DNA of 7,797 bases from Zymomonas sp. (GTDB lineage: Bacteria > Pseudomonadota > Alphaproteobacteria > Sphingomonadales > Sphingomonadaceae). Position numbers and translations under genes: made by a program. The stretch is taken from the NCBI RefSeq assembly GCF_020216885.1, contig NZ_JAIWON010000143.1:1-7797 (forward strand). Direction: 5' to 3'. The notes under the pieces were generated by a model. The model was not told the origin of the DNA. It ran no database searches and was given only the letters and a program-made list of their open reading frames with translations. Positions 1 through 6,592 of this stretch are shown here, piece after piece; position 1 is the stretch's first letter, and every line of letters starts with the position of its first letter.

Positions 1-173
1 GTCGGCAAAGCGGTATTGATAACAACGGGTGCTTCTATTCCCGATTTATGCCGGACAGACATATGGCCTGATGGTGCCGATATAACCAAGAGTAAACAAA
101 GTGCCACTGCCGTTAAAGAGGAGAGTAACACGGCAGCCAGACAGATTACACTATTAGCAGATAAACGAAACAA
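1..173 (-). CDS. N-terminus of an exported or membrane protein, truncated by the window edge
   Basis: The minus strand is open without a stop from a TTG codon at 173-171 to the left edge, about 57 codons. The predicted residues begin MFRLSANSVICLAAVLLSSL and continue through a strongly hydrophobic run of about 25 residues (roughly residues 8-32), then become polar (HMSVRHKSG). This is the shape of a signal peptide or a first transmembrane helix. An in-frame TGA lies just upstream, so the start must be near 173; the TTG has only a weak GGAA-like ribosome site, and no ATG precedes the hydrophobic segment. The antisense 70-codon frame on the plus strand has no such logic. The family cannot be recognised from this fragment. 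The protein would lie downstream of the TonB receptor on the same strand but is separated from it by a terminator, so it is probably its own unit. Confidence 0.45.
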   Translation of the reverse strand, partial: MFRLSANSVICLAAVLLSSLTAVALCLLLVISAPSGHMSVRHKSGIEAPVVINTALP

Positions 174-329
174 GGGTATTCCATTTCAAAAAAGCTATTG
201 TGGAAGCATATCATATTCTATTCGTTAGTAAAAACAGATAAAAACAATGCTGAATAGAGCTGTGAGTGAAGCACTCTTTTATCCAAAGGTTATCTTTATA
301 AAGCCTTAATTGAAAAATCCGCTGCTATA

Positions 330-366
330 AAAATAGGGAGAAAAGAATAACTTTCCTCCCTATTTT
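330..366 (-). terminator. Rho-independent terminator of the TonB receptor gene
   Basis: A perfect 11-bp stem (AAAATAGGGAG at 330-340 with CTCCCTATTTT at 356-366) encloses a 15-base loop that can add three more A-T pairs. Read on the minus strand it lies 43 bases past the receptor stop codon and ends in a U-rich run (CCCTATTTTTATAG), as expected for intrinsic termination. The stem is symmetric enough to act on the plus strand too, but no plus-strand gene precedes it. Confidence 0.85.
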
Positions 367-408
367 CTAAAATCTGTCCTATCCTTGATAGGCTTCAATC
401 ATAGTCGA

Positions 409-2874
409 TTATAAAGAAACATCGACTTTAAAATAATAGAAGCCCCCATTCATGCCCAATTGGGACGTGCTCATATTATATTGTGGCACACCCAAATAAC
501 GATGCGCGACAGGCACACGGCTAGGATGGGCATTGAACAGATTGTTGGCACCTATCGTCAAAGCCAGTTTCGGATTTACTCGATAGGTAATATCAAGGTT
601 AGTCACAAATTTAGGCTGGTTCAGGAATTTGAAGAAATCATAGGCTGATGCCACCGATGTATTGGCGACCCCTTTATAATAAGCCAATTGAGACGTGGTC
701 TTTCCCCAGCGGATTTCATGTAAACCGACAATCCATTTTTTGTCACCGCTAGTGAACTGACCGCCCCAGATAATCTTACTACGCGGATAAGCCGTGGTGA
801 TATAAGCAATACTCTGCGCTGTCAGAAGGTCATTTCCTTGGGCATCTGTGCTTTGATGGGTTAAGATGGTACGGTTGACATTCGCGGCAACGCTCCAATC
901 AATCCGTCCGATATCACCAAGATAAGTCGGGTAGGTGGCCGTAATATCAATACCACGGGTGCGGGTGCTGGCGACATTGGCAAACCAATGGGTTGATAGC
1001 GAAGCCGTTGCCCAACTCGATGCATCAGATGGCAGAGTAAAACCGTTCATTGCCAAGGCGGTTAAGGCCTGATTGCCATAGACATTACCCCCTGGCAAAA
1101 TCTGATCACGCAACTTAATTTGATAGAGATCAGCTGTAATGACCAATCTTTTGATCGGTTCAAAGGTTACACCCGCTGTAATATTGGTTGACCGCTCTGG
1201 TTTTAGTTTCTGAGCGCCATTGGCCAAAGCGCCGGGCGAGCTAGCACTGATAATACCATGGGCGGCCGTTGGCGATAAGGTGACGGCGCTATAATATTCC
1301 TGCGCCAAAGTCGGAGCATGGAAGGCATTGGACAGGGTTGCTCTGAATCCTAACCATTTGAAAGGATCATAGCGCAGCGCCACTTTTCCTGTTTTGGTAT
1401 CCCCAACATCAGAATAATGCTCGTAACGACCCGCAACATCAATTTGTAACTGTTTGACGAGATGGGTCGCTACATCAAAATATCCACCGAAGACATTCCG
1501 GCTAAATTTACCCGCATTGGCAGCTGCCGTGCCGGGGAGGGCATCTGACCCACTTCCATAGGTGGAATCCGCTGATCCAGCACCAATAGTATAGCTTTCA
1601 TAACGATGCGTTGCCCCACCGGCGACGTTGATTTCATGAGGCCAACCATCAATATGGAAAGCCTTGCTAAAATCAATGGCATTACTCCATTGCTGGTTAT
1701 TAAACCGCTGAACACCTTTAAAGGTGGTAGGTGTTCTGCCTGTATCGCGCGACAATTGCAGATTGGCAGAATCCTTAAGGCCAATATTATCATAGTCACG
1801 GCCATAAACACTGGAAACATCCCAGTTCCAGCCTTTAACTTTGCCCTTTAATCCAGCCATGATTTCCCAATCATTTTCATTGATGGTCTCAATCGGCGAA
1901 TAACCATTGGGATAAATAGCCGCATAAGCGGGGTAATTGGTTAATGAGCTAGGCAGACGATAATTTTGATAGGCACCAGCAGAACGATGGGCATAAGTGG
2001 CTAAACCATAGGCCTCGATATTATCAGTGATTTCATAGCCACCTTTAATAGCAAAACTTTCTCGAGTCTGTTCTGGTTGCCCTAGTAATTTATTGTCTTT
2101 AGTGCCCGTTCTTAAATCAGCCGCACTGCGGTAGGTATGGTTTTGGCATAGGAAATCACCACTGACATGGAGATAGCCGCGAGACCCCAATTTAGTGCCA
2201 CCATCGAGATACACACCTTGCTGAAAACCGTCTTTAGCGGCAGTAATGCCAGTTAAAGTCTGAGCATGGAAACCATGATCCTGTTTTTTCAGGATGATAT
2301 TAACAACCCCAGCAACAGCATCAGAACCATATTGTGCCGAAGCCCCGTCACGTAAAACTTCGATATGGTCAATCGCGGCCATCGGAATCATGTCAATATC
2401 AACCGGTGTAGATCCCTGCTGTGGGCCCGGATTGGCATAGATATTGGCGGTCGTATGGCGCCGTTTCCCATCGACCAAGACAAGGGTTTCGTTCGGGCTA
2501 AGCCCTCTTAAACTTAAGGAATCTGTTAAAGCCCCGCTATCATATCCACCGTTTGGCACAGTCAAAGAAGGTAGTAGCTGTGTCAGAGCATCACGCAAAC
2601 TGGGCATACCTGTTTGTGCAAGCTGTTTTGCGGAAATAATATCAATGGGGGAAATACTTTCGCGTGCTTTCTTACCGGTTTCGCGGGTTCCGGTGACAAT
2701 AATCGCATCCCCTGCATTTCCAGCGCTATTCGAGGGATTCTCAGCTATATTATTATTGAGAGCCAGCTTTGCGGCTGTTTCCGATGTTTCACTTGCAAAA
2801 GCAATCGTCGGATATTGTAAAAAAGTCGAGGAAAGGCAAACAAAAAAGCCACCCTTGAGGAATACTCGCTTCAT
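409..2874 (-). CDS. TonB-dependent outer-membrane receptor
   Basis: This is a complete 821-residue TonB-dependent receptor, a usual length for the family, which imports ferric siderophores, cobalamin, other metal complexes or sugars across the outer membrane using TonB-ExbB-ExbD energy. A signal peptide spans about residues 1-27 (cleavage near AFA-SET). A TonB-box-like DAIIVTGTR follows at 56-64, then a plug domain at about 70-197 containing SLRGLSPNETLVLVDGKRR (121-139) and IEVLRDGASAQYGSDAVAGV (171-190). The rest is a beta-barrel rich in alternating strands, with the conserved NAFHAPTLAQEYY and LKPERS segments. The C-terminus ends in KVDVSL, with a terminal Leu rather than the usual aromatic residue. 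The ATG at 2874 is preceded by a G6 tract six bases upstream. No siderophore, heme or TonB-system gene lies beside it, so the substrate cannot be assigned. No frameshift is visible. Confidence 0.95.
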   Translation of the reverse strand: MKRVFLKGGFFVCLSSTFLQYPTIAFASETSETAAKLALNNNIAENPSNSAGNAGDAIIVTGTRETGKKARESISPIDIISAKQLAQTGMPSLRDALTQLLPSLTVPNGGYDSGALTDSLSLRGLSPNETLVLVDGKRRHTTANIYANPGPQQGSTPVDIDMIPMAAIDHIEVLRDGASAQYGSDAVAGVVNIILKKQDHGFHAQTLTGITAAKDGFQQGVYLDGGTKLGSRGYLHVSGDFLCQNHTYRSAADLRTGTKDNKLLGQPEQTRESFAIKGGYEITDNIEAYGLATYAHRSAGAYQNYRLPSSLTNYPAYAAIYPNGYSPIETINENDWEIMAGLKGKVKGWNWDVSSVYGRDYDNIGLKDSANLQLSRDTGRTPTTFKGVQRFNNQQWSNAIDFSKAFHIDGWPHEINVAGGATHRYESYTIGAGSADSTYGSGSDALPGTAAANAGKFSRNVFGGYFDVATHLVKQLQIDVAGRYEHYSDVGDTKTGKVALRYDPFKWLGFRATLSNAFHAPTLAQEYYSAVTLSPTAAHGIISASSPGALANGAQKLKPERSTNITAGVTFEPIKRLVITADLYQIKLRDQILPGGNVYGNQALTALAMNGFTLPSDASSWATASLSTHWFANVASTRTRGIDITATYPTYLGDIGRIDWSVAANVNRTILTHQSTDAQGNDLLTAQSIAYITTAYPRSKIIWGGQFTSGDKKWIVGLHEIRWGKTTSQLAYYKGVANTSVASAYDFFKFLNQPKFVTNLDITYRVNPKLALTIGANNLFNAHPSRVPVAHRYLGVPQYNMSTSQLGMNGGFYYFKVDVSL

Positions 2875-3329
2875 AACACGCCCCCCATAATTTGTTAGTC
2901 TTGTATCTGACCTTTTTGTGCGATGATTTTAAAGAAAAGATTTGTTTTTAGGGCTAAAGGAAACATTTTACTCGTAATATTATTGCAAAAGACAGTGTCA
3001 TTTTATAAAAATTTTATTCAAATGTCTAGTGATATAATTTTAATTTTACCTATATTGTGTCTTTTTTAATACAAAATACTAAAATATAAAAATATAACGC
3101 ATCTATCTTATTAAATTAGACATGGAGAAAATGGCTGCGCCACTTTTACGAGACAGAATATAGCCTGTTATTATCGTATATTTTTCGCTTAATTATTGAA
3201 TAATAACGTTTTTATATAAATTTTTTTTTACTTTTGCTGATATCGAAACGCTCCTTCAAAGGATTTATTTTATTTTGAATGTATAAAAAACTCGAAATAA
3301 TCTAAATTTTTTCTTCAAGATTGCTTTAG
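2875..3329. other. AT-rich intergenic region, no convincing gene
   Basis: About 455 bases of AT-rich DNA separate the TonB receptor from the DUF6624-like gene upstream of it on the same strand. No frame longer than a few codons looks coding. It contains the candidate receptor promoter near 2974-3001 and a less AT-rich patch at about 3120-3170. In that patch lie a small hairpin (AAAATGGC at 3128-3135, GCCA plus TTTT at 3139-3147) and a 13-codon frame (3122-3163) that I do not support as a gene. Confidence 0.6.
2974..3001 (-). promoter_or_regulatory. Candidate sigma-70-type promoter of the TonB receptor
   Basis: On the minus strand ATGACA (3001-2996) is one mismatch from the TTGACA consensus and is followed after 16 bases by TATTAC (2979-2974), four of six matches to TATAAT. 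This would give a leader of about 95 bases. The region around the -10 contains the 8-base palindrome TAATATTA, which could be part of a repressor site, but I could not match it to a known Fur or Irr box. In DNA this AT-rich, promoter-like hexamers arise by chance. Confidence 0.3.
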
Positions 3330-3358
3330 CTTTAAGGGTGCTTTGAACACCCTTAAGG
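3330..3358 (-). terminator. Hairpin after the DUF6624-like gene, probable terminator
   Basis: CTTTAAGGGTG (3330-3340) and CACCCTTAAGG (3348-3358) form an 11-bp stem on the plus strand (one G-U pair) around a 7-base loop. On the minus strand the uninterrupted stem is 9 bp. It begins nine bases beyond the stop codon at 3367. The minus-strand sequence after the stem is not a clean U-tract, so termination may be weak or the hairpin may mainly protect the 3' end. Confidence 0.55.
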
Positions 3359-3366
3359 CCAAAAAA

Positions 3367-4053
3367 TTATTCAGCTTTAGAAATTGGACATATGGCCTGT
3401 CGCAAAGGCGCAAGGCCACGACTAGCACGGCGGGCATCCAACTGGTCTTTATCAATCACAGGATACAGGGAGCCATCCGGCTTTACTCTTGTTCCATAGA
3501 TTTGAGGCTTACCGTCTTTTGCCAGGAGTTGATCTTCCAGAATAGCGAGATAATCACCGGGAAAATCTTGCCGTGCAAAAAGACGCCGCATCATATCCAC
3601 GGCATTTCTTTGAAAAGCAAAATCACGAGACCGTTGAATTAAAGAAAACTCAGCCGCAACCCCCTGACCACCAATTTGGGATACTGAAAAAAGCCCTTCT
3701 TTCTCGATCATTTTTTTAAAATCGCGGGTATTCTTGCGGTCTGTTTCTTCGACTTCTTTCCAGTCGATCGGCTGACCTTTAGTAAAATGATTCCGAACCG
3801 CCTGTTCATGCTCACTCATCGCAATTAAGATTTTTGCCTGTTTTTTAAATGAATTCGCTGCTTTGATATTCTGAAAATGCCGGCTGTTTAATTCTGCGCC
3901 GGGGAAGGATAGGTCACAATTATCGGCTATAGCTTCTATCGGATTCGTCACAGGTTGTTCTGCCAGAGCAATAACCGAAAAAGATGAAAATATCAGAAAA
4001 ATGATTTTCTTTTGAAAAGCAGACAGCCCAATAGAGATCTTATCAGTCTTCAT
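3367..4053 (-). CDS. Exported protein resembling the DUF6624 family
   Basis: The function is unknown. I prefer the ATG at 4053 (228 residues), because it gives a classic signal peptide: a basic N-terminus (MKTDK), a hydrophobic core (IIFLIFSSFSVIALA) and cleavage near ALA-EQ. The frame stays open to an ATG at 4104 (245 residues), which only adds 17 residues in front of the signal. The C-terminal half carries features I associate with DUF6624. In 245-residue numbering these are a G/A-rich turn and a Q-containing helix with DFAFQR (161-166), YLAILEDQLL (185-194), GKPQIYGTR (198-206, matching the family's pQ-YGTQ signature), and D-x-RRASRGLAPLR (223-235). The middle is charged and probably helical. 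The mature protein should be periplasmic. It is separated from the TonB receptor by about 490 bases and a hairpin, so an operon is unlikely. The family assignment is from memory of the motif pattern. Confidence 0.8.
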   Translation of the reverse strand: MKTDKISIGLSAFQKKIIFLIFSSFSVIALAEQPVTNPIEAIADNCDLSFPGAELNSRHFQNIKAANSFKKQAKILIAMSEHEQAVRNHFTKGQPIDWKEVEETDRKNTRDFKKMIEKEGLFSVSQIGGQGVAAEFSLIQRSRDFAFQRNAVDMMRRLFARQDFPGDYLAILEDQLLAKDGKPQIYGTRVKPDGSLYPVIDKDQLDARRASRGLAPLRQAICPISKAE

Positions 4054-4104
4054 AGGGCGATGACCTGATAAATATGAAAAAGCGTTGAATGCCTTTTTAA
4101 TCAT

Positions 4105-4369
4105 TGTCCAATGTATCTCTTTTTATTTTGGTAAAGAATTATGTTTTTTGAAGAAAAATTATATTTTATCAAAGCATAGTCTGCTTTTATTTATAAGGTA
4201 AATTTATATATAAATTATTTTCTTCAAAAGAAGAAACGATATCTATAAAAATGTCGAAATATTTTTTTTAAAAAATTTTATAAAAAGAAAATTTCTATTG
4301 TAGAAAATGCCAATATTTTATTTTATTCCCATTATTCTTTCATTACTAATATCGGACATCATACTTGTT
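4105..4369. other. Very AT-rich divergent intergenic region with clustered dyads
   Basis: This region separates the minus-strand DUF6624-like gene from the plus-strand small frame and typA. It holds no coding frame. It contains the AAAGC dyad (4171-4187), a 16-base perfect palindrome AATTTATATATAAATT (4201-4216), TTTCTTC-AAAA-GAAGAAA (4219-4236), long T and A runs (about 4262-4290), and TTTCTA-TTG-TAGAAA (4292-4306). Promoters for typA must lie here or just beyond. TTGTAG at 4298-4303 with TTTTAT at 4321-4326 (17-base spacer) is one weak candidate. Confidence 0.5.
4158..4187 (-). promoter_or_regulatory. Candidate promoter and dyad operator upstream of the DUF6624-like gene
   Basis: Read on the minus strand, a perfect TATAAT (4163-4158) is preceded seven bases upstream by a perfect inverted repeat, AAAGCA-GACTA-TGCTTT (4187-4171). 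The dyad occupies the place where the -35 element would be, and no good TTGACA match is present there. This arrangement would suit a regulator that replaces or blocks -35 contact. The core AAAGC-N7-GCTTT recurs at 7718-7734. Confidence 0.35.
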
Positions 4370-4404
4370 GAATGAGGCTTTTTCAGCTATGGAAGCCTTC
4401 ATTC
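4370..4404 (+). promoter_or_regulatory. Hairpin covering the start of the small frame ahead of typA
   Basis: GAATGAGGCTT (4370-4380) pairs with AAGCC-T-TCATTC (4393-4404) through 11 base pairs with one bulged T, and two G-U pairs can extend it inward. No U-tract follows, so it is not an intrinsic terminator. The 5' arm contains GAGG (4374-4377), the likely ribosome site of the 42-codon frame, and the loop contains its ATG (4389). Folding would hide the ribosome site. A regulatory role is inference. Confidence 0.5.
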
Positions 4405-4517
4405 GTCAGAGGATTAATGCGGTTCACGTGTTAATTCTGGTTATGGTATCGAATCTTTTTATAGTCCTCCTCATGCCTTTTCACAGGATAACAGGCCGGA
4501 AAAAAGATAAAAGATAG
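4389..4517 (+). CDS. Possible 42-residue single-pass membrane protein ahead of typA
   Basis: An ATG-to-TAG frame of 42 codons encodes a short polar N-terminus (MEAFIRQRIN), one strongly hydrophobic segment at about residues 12-31 (from VHVLILVM to IVLLMPF) and a very basic tail (HRITGRKKDKR). This is the usual form of a bacterial small membrane protein, and the positive-inside rule puts the tail in the cytoplasm. GAGG lies 11 bases before the ATG, rather far. A TTG at 4365 with GGA eight bases upstream would give 50 residues instead. The stop is 31 bases before the typA start, so co-transcription with typA is likely. I recognise no homologue. The hydrophobic run in an AT-rich region could be accidental, but the abrupt change from hydrophobic core to basic tail argues for a real gene. 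Confidence 0.4.
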   Translation: MEAFIRQRINAVHVLILVMVSNLFIVLLMPFHRITGRKKDKR

Positions 4518-4539
4518 ATACTAATCTTTCTAAATGGAC

Positions 4540-4548
4540 AGGAAACAC
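4540..4548 (+). promoter_or_regulatory. Ribosome binding site that fixes the typA start
   Basis: AGGA at 4540-4543 is five bases before the ATG at 4549. The earlier in-frame ATG at 4534 has no comparable site and would place AGGA inside the gene. TypA proteins begin with a short M-x-L-R-N sequence followed directly by the G1 loop, which fits 4549. Confidence 0.75.
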
Positions 4549-6366
4549 ATGAGCCTGCGCAACGTGGCCATCATCGCGCATGTCGATCACGGCAAAACGA
4601 CGCTTGTCGATCAGTTATTTCGTCAATCAGGTACTTTCCGCGAAAATCAGCGGATCGATGAAAGAGCAATGGACTCCGGCGATCTTGAAAAAGAACGCGG
4701 TATTACCATTCTCGCCAAATGCACCTCGATTGAATGGAGCGGCAAACGTATCAATATCGTCGATACGCCCGGCCATGCTGACTTTGGCGGTGAAGTAGAA
4801 CGTATTCTTTCTATGGTTGACGGTGTTATTCTGTTGGTTGATGCCGCAGAAGGCCCTATGCCACAGACCAAATTCGTGACCAGTAAAGCCTTGGCACTTG
4901 GCCTGAAACCTATCGTGGTCGTCAATAAAATTGACCGTCCTGATGCGCGTGCAGCCGAAGTTCTGGACGAAGTTTTCGACCTTTTCGTGACCTTAGGTGC
5001 CAGCGATGAACAGCTGGACTTCCCGGTTCTTTATGCTTCCGGTCGTAATGGTTATGCTGGTGAAAGCGAAGAAGTTCGCGAAGGCACCTTGGCACCCTTG
5101 TTTGAAAAGATTGTCAATCACGTCAATGCCCCGAAAGTTGACGCGGATGCACCGTTCCGTTTTCTGGTAACGCTGCTTGATCGCGACAATTTCGTCGGTC
5201 GTATTCTGACGGGTCGTATTGATGCTGGTAAGCTTTCTCTGAATCAGCCTATCCATGCTATTGATATGGACGGCAATATTCTCGAAACTGGCCGTGCTTC
5301 AAAAATTATGGCTTTCCGTGGTCTGGAACGTGTTCCAGTTGAAGAAGCCTCTGCCGGTGACATTGTCAGCCTTGCTGGTCTTACAGTTGCAACGGTTGCC
5401 AATACGATTGCTGACCCGTCAGTCAAGGAACCGATCGCTGCTCAGCCGATTGATCCGCCCACCTTGTCCATGCGTTTCTCTGTCAACGACTCTCCTTTGG
5501 CAGGAAAAGAAGGCACCAAGGTCACCAGCCGGATGATCCGTGACCGTCTGATGGTCGAAGCTGAATCCAATGTAGCTATCCGCGTCACTGAATCCGACGA
5601 AAAAGACAGCTTTGAAGTCGCCGGTCGCGGTGAATTGCAGCTGGGTGTTTTGATCGAAACGATGCGCCGTGAAGGTTTTGAACTTTCCATCAGCCGTCCG
5701 CGTGTGTTGTTCACCGAAGGTGAAAATGGCCGCGAAGAACCGTATGAAACGGTCGTTATCGATGTTGATGACGAATTTTCCGGCACGGTCGTCGAAAAAA
5801 TGTCACTGCGTAAAGCTGAACTGGTCGACATGCGTCCTTCAGGTGGTGGTAAAACTCGTATCACTTTCTCAGCTCCGTCACGTGGTTTGATCGGCTATCA
5901 TGGTGAATTTTTATCCGATACCCGTGGTACCGGTATTATGAATCGCCTGTTTGAGAAGTATGGCCCCTATAAAGGCCCGATCTCTGGTCGCCAGAATGGT
6001 GTGTTGATTTCTCTTGGTACCGGCGCTTCGGTTGCTTTCGCCCTTGGTTCTCTCGAAGAACGCGGCGTTCTGTTTATCGGTGCTGGCGAAACCGTTTACG
6101 AAGGCATGATCATTGGTGAAAATGCCCGTGAAGGTGACTTAGAAGTCAACCCGCTCCGTGCAAAACAGCTTACCAATATGCGTTCTTCCGGTAAGGATGA
6201 TGCTATCCGTTTGACGCCACCGCGCGCCATGACGCTGGAACAGGCTATTGCTTATATCGCTGATGATGAACTGGTTGAAGTTACCCCGAAATCTGTTCGT
6301 CTGCGTAAACGTTGGCTCGATCCGAATGAACGCAAGCGTCATGCTCGTGCCAGTAAAAACCTCTAA
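4549..6366 (+). CDS. typA: Ribosome-associated translational GTPase TypA/BipA
   Basis: TypA (BipA) is an EF-G-like GTPase that binds the ribosome and supports 50S assembly, growth at low temperature and stress responses. From the ATG at 4549 the protein is 605 residues, the usual length. All G motifs are present: G1 AHVDHGKTT (10-18), the switch I segment EKERGITI (47-54), G3 DTPGH (72-76), G4 NKID (126-129) and G5 near SGRNG (164-168). The beta-barrel domain II follows ([20 protein letters not shown]), then the EF-G-like domains III and V ([20 protein letters not shown] and [20 protein letters not shown]) and the TypA-specific C-terminal domain ([20 protein letters not shown] to [15 protein letters not shown]). 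Many CGT, GGT and GTT codons suggest good expression. The gene has its own terminator, and the small membrane-protein frame precedes it. Confidence 0.97.
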   Translation: MSLRNVAIIAHVDHGKTTLVDQLFRQSGTFRENQRIDERAMDSGDLEKERGITILAKCTSIEWSGKRINIVDTPGHADFGGEVERILSMVDGVILLVDAAEGPMPQTKFVTSKALALGLKPIVVVNKIDRPDARAAEVLDEVFDLFVTLGASDEQLDFPVLYASGRNGYAGESEEVREGTLAPLFEKIVNHVNAPKVDADAPFRFLVTLLDRDNFVGRILTGRIDAGKLSLNQPIHAIDMDGNILETGRASKIMAFRGLERVPVEEASAGDIVSLAGLTVATVANTIADPSVKEPIAAQPIDPPTLSMRFSVNDSPLAGKEGTKVTSRMIRDRLMVEAESNVAIRVTESDEKDSFEVAGRGELQLGVLIETMRREGFELSISRPRVLFTEGENGREEPYETVVIDVDDEFSGTVVEKMSLRKAELVDMRPSGGGKTRITFSAPSRGLIGYHGEFLSDTRGTGIMNRLFEKYGPYKGPISGRQNGVLISLGTGASVAFALGSLEERGVLFIGAGETVYEGMIIGENAREGDLEVNPLRAKQLTNMRSSGKDDAIRLTPPRAMTLEQAIAYIADDELVEVTPKSVRLRKRWLDPNERKRHARASKNL

Positions 6367-6375
6367 CTGATTTTA

Positions 6376-6426
6376 GAGCTGTCAAATTTAGGACTGTCAA
6401 AAAAATAACAGTCTCTTTGATGGCTC
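6376..6426 (+). other. Nested hairpin in the typA 3' region
   Basis: An outer stem pairs GAGCTGTCAAA (6376-6386) with TTTGATGGCTC (6416-6426) over 11 pairs, two of them G-U. Inside it GACTGT (6392-6397) pairs with ACAGTC (6408-6413) around an A-rich loop. The element starts nine bases after the typA stop and precedes the intrinsic terminator. CTGTCAAA also occurs twice as a direct repeat (6379-6386 and 6394-6401). It may stabilise the 3' end of the mRNA or give a processed RNA. Confidence 0.5.
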
Positions 6427-6442
6427 CCGTCAGAATTTTATG

Positions 6443-6479
6443 AAAAAGCGCCTTCTGTTCAGGAAGGCGCTTTTTTCTT
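6443..6479 (+). terminator. Strong Rho-independent terminator of typA
   Basis: GCGCCTTC (6448-6455) pairs with GAAGGCGC (6463-6470) around a 7-base loop. Five A residues before the stem pair with the start of the following T-run (TTTTTTCTTT from 6471). This is a textbook intrinsic terminator, with flanking A and T runs that could let it act in both directions. Confidence 0.93.
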
Positions 6480-6498
6480 TTAAGATAGTGTTGTTTTT

Positions 6499-6519
6499 TG
6501 CCATATAAAAAGCATGGCA
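6499..6519 (+). other. Short inverted repeat upstream of the lytic transglycosylase gene
   Basis: TGCCAT (6499-6504) and ATGGCA (6514-6519) form a perfect 6-bp inverted repeat around nine bases that include part of TATAAA (6504-6509). It lies about 75-95 bases before the GTG start. It may be an operator around a -10 element, but no clear -35 sequence precedes it. Confidence 0.3.
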
Positions 6520-6592
6520 TCATTCTTGCTTCATCCTGATCGACTGCCCTTATCATAACAGTCTGGACAGAATAACAGGGGGACTATCCAGC

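Noticed and set aside
16..228. Plus-strand 70-codon frame at the left edge
   Set aside because: It is antisense to a minus-strand frame with a clear hydrophobic leader, has no good ribosome site, and its composition shows no domain or hydrophobic pattern.
264..276. GAGTG-AAG-CACTC hairpin followed by TTTT
   Set aside because: The stem is only five pairs with a three-base loop, and no plus-strand gene precedes it; chance is adequate.
2871..2888. Five-codon leader frame (ATG GGG GGC GTG TTA TGA) overlapping the TonB receptor ATG
   Set aside because: The overlap is real in the sequence, but the G-run is more simply the receptor's ribosome site, and such a tiny frame has no independent support.
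3122..3163. Thirteen-codon frame in the less AT-rich patch upstream of the TonB receptor
   Set aside because: It is too short, lacks a ribosome site and is not near a gene it could lead.
5442..5864. Long antisense frame inside typA, and similar ones inside the TonB receptor and lytic transglycosylase genes
   Set aside because: They are shadows of well-supported genes; their translations are low-complexity and Ser/Arg-rich with no family features.
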